A stretch of 52,524 nucleotides of DNA, from positions 13,478 to 66,001 of the forward strand of contig FJOG01000078.1 in assembly GCA_900073065.1 (NCBI GenBank). The letters run 5' to 3'. The notes under the pieces were generated by a model that had not been told where the DNA came from, searched no databases, and worked only from the letters and a program-made list of their open reading frames with translations. A program made the translations under genes and the position numbers. This document shows positions 1-11,902 of the stretch, one piece after another. Origin of the DNA: Phialocephala subalpina (taxonomy: Eukaryota; Ascomycota; Leotiomycetes; Helotiales; Mollisiaceae). How positions within the stretch are numbered: the stretch's first letter is position 1; the number at the start of each line of letters is the position of its first letter.

Positions 1-644
1 ATTAATTAATAAAAATAATAAATATTAATATATTATTATATAAAAACTTTTCTTTTTACAAAACCTATTTATCGGTAATACGCTGAAACCCGCTAGCCTC
101 GCTTAGCCCCACGTGACGACTTATCGCTATCGAGCTCTGGCGTATATAGGTCGCGTATAACTTACTTGAGGTATCACCCGTCGCCTCGGTAAAAGCAGCG
201 TGCTCGGGTAAGCCTCGCGAAATGGATCTGCACAAAATTGCTATAGACCTGCCAAGTAACCAGTGATTGGGTTGAGTACAGGGGTTGTGCAGCAGTTGAA
301 GGAATACTCGATCAAAAACAACCCAAACAAACACTTCAAGATATATCCCTATTCCCTATCGTATCATATAATGCAAGAGCAGCGAATGTGTGTTCGACCC
401 TTACTCGCTTTCCCAAACACACCAGTTCTTGTGATTGTATAGTGGGCTGCAAAGTTCCCCGAACTCCCCCAACTCCCCACTTCAAGTCTCCCACTGTCAA
501 CTTGTCAACCACGAGCCACCCCCATAACTTCAGAACATCCACCAGACACTCTTAGCCATCTTCCCTTTGCTCACTGCAGAGATGTTAGCTCGGCCCCAAT
601 TCTTATCCCTCGAATGCTTACCTCAAACCCTCCATGTGCAACAT
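1..644. other. AT-rich left edge, no gene seen
   Basis: The first 60 bases are almost pure A and T. The rest up to the end of the first coding fragment has no reading frame with a recognisable family or convincing splice signals. The sharp composition change near position 60 suggests the border of an AT-rich, repeat-derived block such as RIP-mutated DNA, but only its tip is visible. Confidence 0.4.
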
Positions 645-812
645 TCACTCCATGCGATCGTCCTCAATATCTTGCATCTCTCGTCGGGGAGGATTGCCAC
701 CGAAGTCCGTATCTCGCACTGGCTTTGGATCCGGTGCCGGCTTCTCATCCGGTCGTATCCTGTCGTACATCGTCCGATTCTCTGCTTCCAAAAGCGCCAT
801 CGTGTGGTTTAA
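645..812 (-). CDS. Possible terminal exon of an unrecognised protein
   Basis: Reading the minus strand, an open stretch ends at a TGA at 645-647. It encodes a charged, proline-rich segment that looks like real protein (for example RIRPDEKPAPDPKPVRDTDF followed by an acidic tail with EDDR). Upstream in the same frame there is a stop about 40 bases before the first ATG, so an intron acceptor or a break must lie there. I could not build the 5' exons. I do not recognise the family. It could be the C-terminal exon of a small gene or part of the decayed neighbourhood. Confidence 0.27.
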   Translation of the reverse strand, partial: LNHTMALLEAENRTMYDRIRPDEKPAPDPKPVRDTDFGGNPPRREMQDIEDDRME

Positions 813-1829
813 CACTTCAAAAGTGTATCACGATCGGAGATGCAAGTTGTTTCGTGATAACGGAGGAAGACTCTTCGAAGGTCAAGTATTTGAAGTGCGT
901 ATTGGGAATTTGTGAAGATTGGGAAACTTTGGGGAGGGGCAGAAGATATACCTGCCGTCTGCCTATCTTTAGAGTTGGGGGCTGTTCATGCGGGGTGACA
1001 CCACCATCAATTAATCGGTCCACGTGCCAGGAGTTCTCACCAATGCCAGTGCTTCGTTGCTTGGCTGCTTTGAATCACCGAGAAAATAAGAAGCGCCCAG
1101 AACTCGAGCACAGGATCCCCAAAAAGCTCGACTCCTGAATCCAGCCTCTCTGCCTTTCACCTCCGGCGACCTCAGACCTATCACCTCAGAATTCCCAACC
1201 ACAATTAACACTTCCAAACTTCTATCCATGACATATCCCCAATCATCGGTTTTCATTCCCCCGCCGGCTTATCACGTTTTCAATGAGTCAAAAATCGAAG
1301 GTCAAAGACTCAAGTCACTCATGGCATCCCGGAGATCGGCAGAGAACACAATATCCTACCAACAACGAACCCTACCTATCGTGTGGTGAAATAGGGAGCG
1401 TATTCAGAGAATACTCATACATAAATATCACGTGTGATCATCAGAAACCATGTCTATGTTTGCAAATACTCAACCTCCTCCGTCTCTTCCTCTTCCCGCA
1501 CACCAACAAACCCCCTCCTATCCGGCTCTCCAAAAATCCTTATCAAACTCTTCCTCGTCTCGCACCCAGGCGCCCAAAACAGAACCGGCAACCTCTTCTT
1601 CACACACCTACAAACCATCCAATCCACCTTTCCTCCCTTCATTGTCGCCATCCTCTCCATATCCCGACAGCAAAACTGCATCGATTGGTCCCACTCCTTC
1701 ATTTGTGTTGAATTCTGGCTGCTTTGGATGTCAGGACGAATATCTCCATCGCATCACGGCACACTTGAATCTTTTTATCCCATTTCTCTTTCTCTTTTGC
1801 AAGTCTTGCCTTCTTTGCTTGGGGAAGCG
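813..1829. other. No supported gene
   Basis: Several overlapping open frames occur on both strands, many Ser/Pro-rich, but none has a family signature or a consistent exon structure. Nothing else is seen. Confidence 0.35.
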
Positions 1830-2443
1830 TTATTTTGACGAAGGATCTGCTTGTCCTTGATTTGAATCAAGAATATAGAATAGTTCGTTCCCTAACTTGG
1901 TGTTCGCGGTTATTTTGAGATCGCACTTTTCCTCAAGCGTTCGGTGGGTGACTGCTAGGAGGGAGTCGATGGTGGGGTACAGTCCTGAGGTTGAGATGCG
2001 GAAGATCATGAATTTGATGAAAATGTCTGTGTAGCCGCGATTGCGTGCAATCTGTTGATTTTATGAGCTCACAAGTCTCAAGTCATGAGGGTTGATGAGA
2101 CAAAGTACCTTTCTAAGCCACTGGTCTCGTTCTTCTGCTGGAGTGAGAATTTTGGATTGCTCTAGTGCTGGGACTGCTTTCTTGGATCTGAAGTGGGGTC
2201 AGTTGATGCGTTGGAACAAACCAGTGTAACTCACCTGTTGTTCTTGCTAGCATCTCGATTCAAGATTATTTTCAGAAGCTGTGCGCAAACCATGGTGGCG
2301 TTCTGCAGGGAACTCTCGGCTGCGACGTTTCTGGCAAACTTTCATTCTTTGACTTTTAGAGTGAGGAATTGTTCTCAATTATCTTTTTCAGTATTCTGAT
2401 ATGGGCTTCAGGTACTCACGTGCGCCATATTCATTTGATACAT
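1830..2443 (-). CDS. Small four-exon gene, unknown function
   Basis: A consistent gene model can be read on the minus strand: exons 2420-2443, 2235-2338, 2109-2187 and 1830-2051. The three introns of 81, 47 and 57 bp all start GT and end AG (donors GTGAGT, GTGAGT and GTACTT). The joined frame gives 142 residues with no internal stop, starting MYQMNMAHFARNVAAESS and ending before TAA at 1830-1832. An in-frame TAG lies just upstream of the ATG, although an acceptor-like AG there would allow a further 5' exon. The product is soluble, with no signal peptide or membrane segment. It contains the segment YPTIDSLLAVTHRTLEEKC, which resembles a segment of the plus-strand gene starting about 150 bp away. 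I do not recognise the family. The splice consistency is the main support. Confidence 0.5.
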
Positions 2444-2595
2444 GAGGCGGGCACGCTATGTTAGTCCCTCGATGAGATCTTGGGACCGGATTTAGCTCTC
2501 GCCTAATTTAGGGGGAACCCCACCTCAAGCGAGCACCCTCTCGACGAAAGCATGTGCTCTACAGGAACAGCACCTACGATACCTGTTATATTTAA

Positions 2596-3611
2596 AAACC
2601 GAAATCACCATCAGAGGGTCTACCGTTCACAAAGTTGTCAATGCAGTTATTCTTCCAGAGTCGAAAACAAGACGTTGTCTCAATTTCCGGTACCGAGCTC
2701 CCATATCTTGGGACGGAGCGGGAAGACCAGCGGGAAGATCATCAATTGCTGGTCCATATCAGATTGAATAAAATTAATCAAAAGTAAGATGTTCTGCAGC
2801 ACACCGAGTCTGATTTACAAGAGGAAGCAAACGAAATGGCACTCAAAGGTCACAAAGTCCCCACGCCCAAAGAACTTCGGGAGCAGATCATTCCTCGAGA
2901 TTTCGGCACGATGGAAATTGAGTTGTAGGTCATGCGCTCCTGCACAAGTAAAAGCACTGACCCTATTGTAGAAGAAATCTACAAGTCCCATCTCAAGTAC
3001 AACGAGCCTCCTCCGGCGACGAACTAGAGCTCGCTCAAATCAAAGAGCCAGCTGAGAGGGCCAATTATGGCAACATCATGGAGCGGTTCACTCTCGAGGA
3101 CAAAGTGGAACAGGAACTGTACGAAGCACAACAGAGTCTCGACGACGAGGAAGAGGAAATGTCTTCGAGGGGATTGAACAAATTCCCAGCAGAGGACTAC
3201 ACGAGCGAGATCCTCGCCTTGTCCATGAGTGCTTTTCGTGAACCAAGACCTCCTGTTCCACCACCAAGGATCTTGACCTATGAAGAGCGCCGAGCAAGAG
3301 CTTTGAGAGGTACCCTACATTTCCCGCCTTGAATTTTGTACCAGAAGCTAATCAAGGGAACAGAGCTAAATACAAAGGAAGCACAGCCTGAGATGGAGTA
3401 TATCCTGCGACACATAGCCAAGTACCGAAAGGAGAGCTACCCGACCATCGACTCAGTCCTTATGAATTGCATCCGTACTGATCTCGAGCCTAAGTGTTCG
3501 CCTGCTGAGGTTTCGACGAGGTTGTACGTGTGTAGGGACGAGATTGGGGAGATGTTGGTGAGCGTTTGGGAGGAATTGATGAGGCAGTATAGATATTGGG
3601 GTATTGGATGA
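2596..3611 (+). pseudogene. Acidic, probably coiled-coil protein gene, apparently broken
   Basis: A good stretch of coding sequence runs here. One intron is clear, 2925-2971 (donor GTAGGT, acceptor TTGTAG), and joins frames so that a highly charged segment continues (LEDKVEQELYEAQQSLDDEE near 3085-3145). The frame carries a TAA at 2785-2787 and a TGA at 3330-3332 near an unresolved junction. After this the same frame continues to a C-terminal part ending at 3611. No intron that removes the TGA and keeps the downstream frame was found; a 35-bp GT..AG segment at 3310-3344 would shift it. I do not recognise the family. The C-terminal part has YPTIDSVLMNCIRTDLEPKC, similar to the minus-strand gene on the left. 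It may be a decayed relative of that gene or a gene whose introns I cannot place. Confidence 0.42.
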
Positions 3612-4174
3612 GGTGTAGGTATGTGCTATTCTGTATGTCTGAAAGCATTTGAACATTCGAATTTAGGGACATCTAAGTTTGCGAGTATCCGAAGGTAGGG
3701 ACATTTGGATTGAGGGTCATCGATTTTGGGGACATTCGAATGTATGAACCCGCTCAACGCAACTGAGACCCTGAAACCCAGACGAATGAGAGTTTTATAA
3801 TGTCAACATATTCATTACTCGTGAACATTTCGGGGCTGTTCATCCTCAACGGGTCCTTGTGTGCCACCATGTGATCATTATCCCGCGTCGTTTACCTTCA
3901 AAAGAACCACCCATTAAAAAGCTCTTCGTTTGAGGAGATATGTGTTCGAGTAGCCGCATAGGGATAAGAATTGATTTGGGTTCGAATGCTTTGACATCGA
4001 AATTGTCTGTCATCGTGTAGGCAGCAGGACCCACACGCAACTTAGAGATGGTAACGAGAACCATTGACTTCATTCAAAAAGAAGAATAGATCCATTAGAG
4101 AGTGATTGTACACCCGCATCTAATCATCGAGGTCAATGTTGGAAGCAGTATATTGAGCATAATGGAACACTTAC
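3612..4174. other. No gene seen
   Basis: No coding stretch with family resemblance. Short repeated phrases such as GGGACAT recur around 3667-3730 but do not form a regular array. The minus strand near 3850-4075 is open and may be a further piece of the broken WSC gene to the right, without recognisable motifs. Confidence 0.3.
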
Positions 4175-4529
4175 TCTCAAATATGTTCATATTCTAAGCA
4201 CCCCCACATGCTTCCGTCCTATTACCATCGCACGGAGTATCGCGGTTCTCTTCTCCTGTCAGAGGTGCTTTTGAATTGATCTTATTACCGCAAAAGCATT
4301 GCGCGACTGCGAAGTTCAAAGTCAGTATCGGCCTCCAAGCATAATGGCGGAGATGGGAGAGAGTGTGGAGGTGTAGAGATTGGCACCTACAGAATTCCGT
4401 CCCAAAATAGTCATATCCGGTGTAAAGATTTGCGCAACACAGATTCGTCATCATCATATTGTCTTCCCAGTCGAACATAGTCCCGTCTAATGTGCGTCGC
4501 GCCGGACCTGAGCTTTGATCAACCCACAT
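4175..4529 (-). pseudogene. Broken WSC carbohydrate-binding domain
   Basis: Two exons on the minus strand, 4391-4529 and 4175-4306, joined across an 84-bp GT..AG intron, spell most of a WSC domain: RTLDG, then the cysteine pair of LCCANL, the YDYFGTEF signature, QCFCGNKI and the closing CDGNRTEACGGA. WSC domains bind polysaccharide in secreted or cell-wall proteins. A TAG at 4194-4196 interrupts the frame right after CGGA, where the domain normally continues for a few residues. The 5' side runs straight into an 11-bp tandem repeat, and no signal peptide exon was found. It is most likely a remnant of a multi-WSC secreted protein. A short isoform ending at the TAG is possible but would lack the end of the domain. 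Confidence 0.6.
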
Positions 4530-4571
4530 AGCATCTCTATAGCATCTCTATAGTATCTCTATAGCATCCGG
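4528..4571. repeat. 11-bp tandem repeat, four copies
   Basis: The unit ATAGCATCTCT occurs at 4528-4538 and 4539-4549, with one change at 4550-4560 and a diverged fourth copy at 4561-4571. It abuts the first readable codon of the broken WSC domain. Confidence 0.8.
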
Positions 4572-6148
4572 CATAGTTCCGTATGTCTCCTGTTGGTGTT
4601 TGAATCGCGGTCGCATTTATGCAATGGGTCCCTGTTGACCCCGAGCCTGGAGACCTGTAAAAATTAGGAACGAGACCTTGCAAAGCTTTGTGGCTCCATC
4701 ATATACTGACTGTATTCCGCCAAGAAATCGGTAACAAAATTGAAGTACTTGGAGGACAATGAGAAGAATAAACCCGATTTATAGTAGAATGCCAAGGAGC
4801 GCTGCTATAGCTTGCTTCCAAGGAGTGTTGAGCCGACCGCAGAGTTTGTATCTCAGTCGCTGAAATTTACTGTACCTAGGCTTGACCACGCTGTCCCCTT
4901 GTTCGGTGTCGACACCAACGATAGCTTCTGTGTCTGGCGCAATTGAATTATCAGAAGTGGCATCGAGGCTTGACCAGGTAGTACTTGCCTCTAGGTTCGT
5001 TTGAATGAATCCTACCAAAACAACTGAAGAGAGTGTAATTCCCGCCTTGTTGATGGATGTTCTTGCATTGCCCCCAACGGCATTGGTTTGGAACGCTCTT
5101 TCTTGCGCGGAAATCGTCCCGACATCGATCTCGACACCATGCATAATTGGACGGTCGCCGTTCATTAGCACCAAGCAAGCCGCAAGTAGTGGTCGAAGAT
5201 CATGCCTTATTCAAGCAGTGTTATATATTACATCCTATCGGAGTGGTCTAGCAGAGAGGTATGCTTCAGACGTCGTTCGAAATGACGGATTTATGCCCTG
5301 CCGATGCGCCCGTGAAGCGAGCCAATGTGACTCGGGCAATTAGGGAGCCTTTGGGGCATCTCGCAAGCACCAGTCTGACAGCCAGTCTGCCTCATAATGT
5401 CCGAGAGTAAATAAGATGATTCGAGAATAAAATTGTGCTCGGTTCGCGCATTTTGAAGTCTTAATTAGGAAATTGAGGTGATTTGGTGCATAGTATCGTA
5501 GCAGTGGCGGTTCCGTATAGCCTCGCCTTCGTTTGCCTCGCGCCCTTGCCTTATTTTGTGCATATTACTAGGCTCCATTCGGAATCCAGAATTGAATTCT
5601 TAACGAATCGATTCTTTTTCAGGTGATATTTCAGTGGGGTCATCAAAGACATGGGAACTTCAGCCTGAAGCTGCCTTCGGACTTCCTTTTCTCAGCCAAA
5701 CAGAGGGCCATGCTATCTCCGCCAGCGGATAAGGGGTAAGAATCAGGCTGAGACGCGCCAATGAATAGAAATGCCAAGTTCGTCTCTGTGTCTGCGGTAA
5801 GGCTGCGAGGCTGTGGCTCGCCGAGTATCTCAAGCACATGTTAATTACACCTTGACTCAGCCTTGCCACGTGGAAAATTTTCAACCTTGGAAGCAACAAG
5901 GAGGACTCTGTATGGCTTGTGTCACCCACCATTACACATGCTGTGATTGTGAATGGAAGATATGTCCTGTTCGTGAGCCTCCTTCTAACAGCACAACCCA
6001 AGAAATTATCAGGAAATGTACACCCGTAATTTAAACATGGGGAATTGGAAGCAAGGCTCTGGAGGTTGCCCTTAAGTCTAGACCAGATCGCCCACCACAC
6101 CTTTTCACACGTCTAGCCCCTTTTGGCTCACATCCAACAAAAACAATC
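4572..6148. other. No supported gene
   Basis: Open frames on the minus strand (about 4779-5174 and 5660-6100) have no recognisable motif, no signal peptide and no clear splice partners. A stretch near 5240-5290 superficially resembles tRNA boxes but does not fold as a tRNA. Nothing else can be supported. Confidence 0.3.
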
Positions 6149-6652
6149 ATGCAGGGTTGGAGGTCATTGGTGCACTGGCGAGCACAACCAACTTGCTGCC
6201 AACGCGGTGAAGCCTCGCTGCCTTTCTCTCCGATATATACGACCGATTCGCCCCAGAAAGAATCGAAGAGCATGCACATCAAATAAAACGTCTCATCGAC
6301 ATCATAATTTATATCAAAGACAACAACTCGCTACATACGAAACTCGTCGTCGCACAGCTCGGGTGTGCAATTATACGGGCTTGCAGCCTTCGAGACCTCC
6401 TCGTAAAAATCCTTGGCAAATACACGCAGCCTCACTTCGACTAAGATACTGGAAGAAGGTATTGAAGGGGAAGAAGGAAAGGCAGATTCTTGTTGCATTA
6501 CAGAGTCTGGAGAGAGAGAAGACACAATTGACTTTGTGTCTTACTGCTGCTCAAACCGAGGTACTTCGAGACGTTCAGCGCGAAGTAAGGAGGACGGAGT
6601 CAGATATGTTTGGCAAAGACATGGTATACCCTGTAGGACCAAATGCATCTTA
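6149..6652 (+). pseudogene. Frameshifted N-terminal domain like that of fungal NLR proteins
   Basis: Three frames must be combined to read one protein-like segment: GALASTTNLL near 6170-6200, then a helical segment with SDIYDRFAPERIEEHAHQIK and DNNSLHTKLVVAQLG near 6225-6380, then RYWKKVLKGKKERQILVALQ and SLEREKTQLTLCLTAAQTEV near 6444-6560. This order of helices, with a Lys-rich W..KKV..GKKE..  turn followed by a LE+EK..L...L helix, is what I remember from the N-terminal domain (SesA/NLR_N type) of fungal NACHT and STAND receptors. An indel near 6440 is required, and probably others near 6205. No NACHT P-loop follows in the window. The family assignment rests on resemblance only. Confidence 0.4.
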
Positions 6653-6939
6653 GTGTCCAGTACGCGTCGCTGATGATGTTCAAACAGGCGTCTCCTGCAC
6701 AAACGGAAATACACGAAATGTCTAATGCAATCATGGAAGACGTCGAAAACGGAGTTCCGACCGATGACAAGAAGGAAACGACATTTTACAAATTGACCAT
6801 AGGCACGATTGTGAGTAAGACGAAGGGAAAGCAAACGAACACATTCGGGAAAACGACGACAGTAGCCGTTGCGACGGAAATACAGGTTGCGGAGCTGAAG
6901 GTTGAAGACGAGGGGATTCAGACAAACGATTTGTGATAA

Positions 6940-8210
6940 ACCGGCCTTCTTCGTACACATTCGTATAACGGTAGGTCGCTAGGAGGAGGCAAGAAATGGC
7001 AAGAGGCTGAGGTGTGTAAGGCAAGGGGGCTGGAGTTTATCTCTGGAGTGATGGCCTTTCAAACTGCTCAGAATGGGTCAGTTAGTAGAAGCTAGAAGTT
7101 GTCCACATGATCCACCTGCTTTTTAAGGGAGATTACACGGCCGAAGATGCTATTCTCGTTATCTAATTTTCTTCGTGAATTTTTGGCATTGCCCTTCAGC
7201 TAATCCAGTCCTTCCTGTAAACATTTCAAACTCTATCCTGCTCTGCATAGTTGGAAGGACAGCTTGTAGAGTAATAATAGTACTTTGTCAAAGCGAGGTT
7301 GGGTTCTCCAAGAGTATTTGCTCTCACCTCGCACTATCAATTTCAGGAGCTAGCAGATCTTTTGGACTTGCGCCAAAGCTTCTATTACAGAAGGTAGTAT
7401 GTGGCTAATTCCGACGTATACCAGCTAGTTTACTGAAAAATAGCACTGGGTTTTCAGCAAAGGATTCCTCACTTAGAACCCGAAACCCATATTACCAGCG
7501 GAAGTGATCGAGATTTGGTACAAGAGATGGTACGAAGTAGTCATTCGTATTTCAATTTCTTTGTAAAAAAAAAGAAGGGGGAAGAAGCTGCATCTACCAC
7601 ACGAAAAGAGGCTGCACCAAACAGCATTGGACGTCATTCAACACACTCAAGCCAACACCCTCGTCGTTAAAGCTCCCTACTAAAATCAAACAATCAAAAA
7701 TCGGTTCGCGAACAAAACATGAGGCGAAATCATCATCCAAATTTGAAAATATTGCCGTGCTTTTACAGCAGCAAAGGTGTATTCGATTAAGATATCCCTC
7801 CCCTCCGTTCTTTTCCTCTTTAACACCCTGCGTCTTCTTCAAACCTACGTGGGCATTGACCTAAATTGGTCCAAGACCGAGATTCCCATTAAGAATTGTC
7901 GCAGAGGACTACGATCATTCGCGAAATCATAGCACCATCAACCGCCCCGCACCGCACTCGCGATCTCACCACCATCACAGAACCGAGGATACTAAGACGC
8001 CTGTTCGTCTAGACTCGAATTCCAATTAATTGACTAAGGGTATCATAAATCCATACAAAAGGTTTGCTCCGTACTCATACACACAGACAGTGACAATACA
8101 ACAAGGAAACCTCCAGACCTCCCTACTCATACAATACCCTGACCTTTACCCATTCCCGACCCATCCTTCTATCCTACAAAACAAATATTACAAGCCAAAA
8201 GAGTGAATGA
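6940..8210. other. Intergenic, 3' side of the HOS3-type gene
   Basis: No supported gene. The stretch contains an A-rich run near 7565-7575 and C/T-poor segments. The part next to 8210 is presumably the 3' UTR and terminator of the minus-strand deacetylase gene. Nothing else is seen. Confidence 0.4.
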
Positions 8211-11200
8211 TCAATGACCAGGTCTCTTCCCCTCAGGCGTCTCCGGAACCTCCCAAATGTCAACCTCCTTCTCTCCTCCCTCTTCCTTCATCTTCCCCTT
8301 CTCACCACTCTCACCATTCCCCATCTTCACCTCCCCCATCTTACTGTCACCATTCATCCTAGGATTAACACCAAAAGGAATCGCACCCGTACTAGTGAAA
8401 ACCGGTAAATCACCCACACCCCTCTTCATCGGGCTCGGCGTAGCTGTGTTTGGTGGAAGCCATTGAAGAGGTTTGTTCTGCATCACGTTCGGTGGAGTCG
8501 GGCCTTCGGGTTGGTAGGGGATGAAGTTGTCTGGTGTTGGTGCCGATGGGACGGTTGGTTCGATGGCGGGAGTTAAGGGTGAGATTGGGGGTGCGGCGGG
8601 GGAGGATGCTGGGAGGGGGACTTCAGTTGCTTGTTGAATATGTGGTGGGACAGTGGGTGGTGTTGATGCTTGAGGAGTGGAAGGTCTTGGTGGGAGGGAC
8701 TCCGGGGCCGGATGCGCGTGAGACGAGCCGTTGGTGACTGCAGCCGGTGTAGGTGCGAGTGCTGTTGGTGCTGGCTTCATGTTTGGGAGAATTGGAGGAC
8801 TCTCAGTCGTCTTCTTCATAGGCGCACGAGGTTTGGTGGTTTTTGCTGCTGCAGGCTTTGTAGTTGCCGCCTTGCCAGCTTCCTTGGCCTCTCTCTGTGC
8901 CTTTGTGGTCAAGCTGATCTTGACTTTTTTCATGCCAGAAGTCAGAGCATCCATATCGGAGCCCTGGGATGAGGCTTGAGAATCCGGAATCTCTGTAGTT
9001 GGAAGCACCACGCTGCTAGAGCTCGATAGCTGCTCGATTGAGGCCGATGAGCCCGGAGCTGCACTGGTGTCATTCAAAGGGGACTTCTTTCGTACACGAG
9101 ACGTCTTTGGGGCTTCAGCACGTGGTGCGGCTGGAGCTCGAGTCTTCTTCACCACAATAGGAGGTATCGATCCACCTCTACTGCTCATGGCTGTATCAGG
9201 GCGAGTACTTTGCGCAGTGCCTGGTCTTGATACTCCAGTCATTCGTCCAGAACCAGAAGGAGCTCTGTATCCATTTTGACGAGGCGGTGCCTCTGATGTG
9301 ACAGACCCTGCGTTGGAGGACAGGCTGGGTCGATGATTGTGTTGTGTAGTACCCTGAGCATAGCTCGGTTCTGGCATGGGAGTGGTGCTTCTTGACATTG
9401 CCTATGGGAAGTTAGCATCAGTGAAGACCCAATCGAGACAACTGTATTTACCTTATCAGCAGCTAAACCTGCGGCACCAGCAACAGTCTTGCGTCGATTG
9501 GCCTTAGGAGCAGGCTTCTCATCTTCTTCAATTGACTCAACCAACGTCTTCGGCTTTCTCGTCCTCAAAGCCATTCTCCCTGAGTTTTCCATTGGATCAG
9601 GCACAGCAGTTGTCGGTAGTGTCAAGATGGACTGACGATCTCGTCTTGTTCGAGTAGCTTCAGCTGAAAGATCTTCTGGCTTGCAGCTCATTGTTTGCCT
9701 ATCAGTCGGAATGAGCAGCTTGCTCAACTCGTGAGCAGCGACAGTCCAGTCGACCTCAGGTGGTGGCGGCGACGGAGCGCGTGAAACTGGTCTCGGAGAT
9801 CCATTGCTCATCCCCATTCTCGAGACAGTCCGGCGAGCTTCTGGTGACGTAACCTTAGCAATAAATGATTGTGTTGGAGAAGAATACGTCGGAGTTATTG
9901 CATCTCTTGGCTTTCTTGGCTCGGCAATAGGTGTAGGACGGACCAAAGCATCAAGCTGCTCAAGCTTTGGTACTGACCACCAAAGGGGATCGTACGTCTG
10001 AGTTCCAACAGTCATATCTTCCTTGGCGAAAACACCTTCAAATGTGTTGATCTTCTGACCCATTTCATAGCCAAGACCATTGGGACTGAGCTCCTTCTTA
10101 ATAATGATCGGGTCGCCGGCCGACATGCCGCTCAGGTGGCTCAGAACACCAGTGCAAAGAGCCCGGTCACTATAACCACCTTCAAGGACACTGATGATGC
10201 GGCCATCACAAGCAGTGCCTTCTTCGGCAGCAAGCTTGACCACATCTCGCGTAAGCCGAGCATAGAACTCTGTTGGCACATTCACTTTGTGTCGCTGCAT
10301 CCCAGAACTCTCCCACTCGCTAGCATCAAATCCAGCGGACAAGAAGATGGCTCCTTTGGGCTTTGGTCCATTTGGCATCAGTCGTAAGCGATCCGTTTGA
10401 AATCTCAGGTAATTCCGTGTCTTCTCTAAGAGGACCGAATACTTAGTTTCGTACAGCTGCCAGAATTCGAGTTCACTCTTCCACGGCTGTAAATGGACAT
10501 TCCAAATGCTCTGACCATGAGCATTCTCGATACACAGACTAGCGTTCTTGACCTTCCCTTCATCACCCATCTCGCAAGGGTATGAGTTGATATCGTGAAG
10601 ACTAAAATAACCAACCGAGGTCTTTTTCCACTGGGCAGCATTCTTAGCAGCACTATTAGCTCGTGTGTTGCTGTCCCACGCGATAGCTTGAGATCCATCG
10701 CCATGGTGAAGATCGAAATCGATAATGGCCGCATGCGTCAAACCATGAGTTAGTGCTGCATGAGAAATACCAACGTGGACGTTGTTTAGCCAGCAGAAGC
10801 CAGATGGATAACTTGCTGAACAATGATGTCCTGGAGGTCTGATCGCAACGAATGTCCTATGTGGCCCCTTGCCGGTGGCTGCTCCTTGGAACACAGCATC
10901 CACACCTTCGCACACAGCTCCCAATGCACCCTCCATAGCATCCAATGATTCCGAACACAGATAGAGGTCTCCTTCATGTAGCTTCGCAACCTCTTGATCT
11001 GGACTGCGAACCATCTCAGGGCGCTGAAGCTCTTTGCCAGTCATAGCCAGCCTAGACTCCGCATTGTCGCACATAATCTTCAATTCCTCCATCCACTTCG
11101 TACCATGTACATTTGTGACCGCCTGAGACGCCAAAGCCAACCGTCGTGTAGTTTTGCGAATTCGAAAGGGTACAGTGGGAATCGAAGCCGGATCATTGCT

Positions 11201-11902
11201 TGGATGCAGGGGAAACTGCCCCTCTGCATGCCGTTCGCCGAGTCGTACATAGGCGACCGACAGACCAAGTATACTCGCATGGATTCGTTCAGGTCTCTCG
11301 ACAATCGTGCTTAAAGAAGCCTTCGAGGTTCGTGGTCTAGAAAAGCGATGTCCATAGCAAGAATCGTGCAGGATAACAATCGTGTCCGCATTTCTATCGT
11401 CGCTCTCTCTCTCATGGGCATCCAATTCTGCCTTGAAGTGATTGCTCGCAATTGATTCTGCAGTATGTCGAGGAGGGGCAGGCATCGGATCCTCCATCTC
11501 TGATAGTGGTGATCTTCCAACCATGCTGGAGGCGTTGTTGATTTGCGCTGAAGAACTGCGACGAGGTGGTGTGATACCTCCAACACCGTGTAAAGAATTC
11601 AAGGATGCTTTTCGAAGTAACGTTGGAGTCGAAGATCGCGATCGTTGGCTCATTACGCTGGGGGAGCGATTGAGGGGACTTCTAGACGGTAATCTTCCAT
11701 TAGAGCAAGCGCTGGAGCTGTCTTGTCGTCCCAATGTTCGTCCTGGGTGGGGAGATTGAGGAGATGGTGGGAGAGCGGTGGCAGAAGCTCCAGAAATTGA
11801 AAGCCGTTTCAATGGATTCGCGAGTGGTGAATCTCCATTGTTTGTTGACGGGCGAAACGGCGATGTGTCTTTGGACACATTGTTTGAATTGGGTTGCGAC
11901 AT
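8211..11902 (-). CDS. HOS3: HOS3-type histone deacetylase
   Basis: Zn-dependent lysine deacetylase acting on histones in the nucleus. Two exons, 9452-11902 and 8211-9401, join in phase 0 across a 50-bp intron (GTAAAT..CATAG), giving 1213 residues. The start ATG is at 11900-11902; the same frame stays open upstream only without another ATG. The deacetylase domain covers about residues 170-610, with IRPPGHHCSA at about 353-362, the metal-binding DFDLHHGDG at 395-403, LSAGFDASE at about 521-529 and the closing LEGGY at 573-577. Expected His and Asp residues are all present. A Ser/Pro-rich N-terminus and a very long Pro/Ser/Thr/Ala-rich, probably disordered C-terminus flank it, as in fungal HOS3 (HosB in Aspergillus). 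The second exon encodes almost only the low-complexity tail. Family assignment is firm; tail function is unknown. Confidence 0.93.

Noticed and set aside
1434..1860. Two overlapping plus-strand frames rich in Ser and Pro
   Set aside because: Frames overlap, no motif, and the composition explains the openness. No intron pairing found.
5235..5290. tRNA-like boxes (TGGTCTAGCAGAG and CGTTCGAAATGACGG)
   Set aside because: The boxes are at a plausible spacing but no acceptor or anticodon stem pairs can be formed.
8214..9279. Several plus-strand open frames opposite the deacetylase tail
   Set aside because: They are antisense shadows of the low-complexity Pro/Ser/Thr coding tail.
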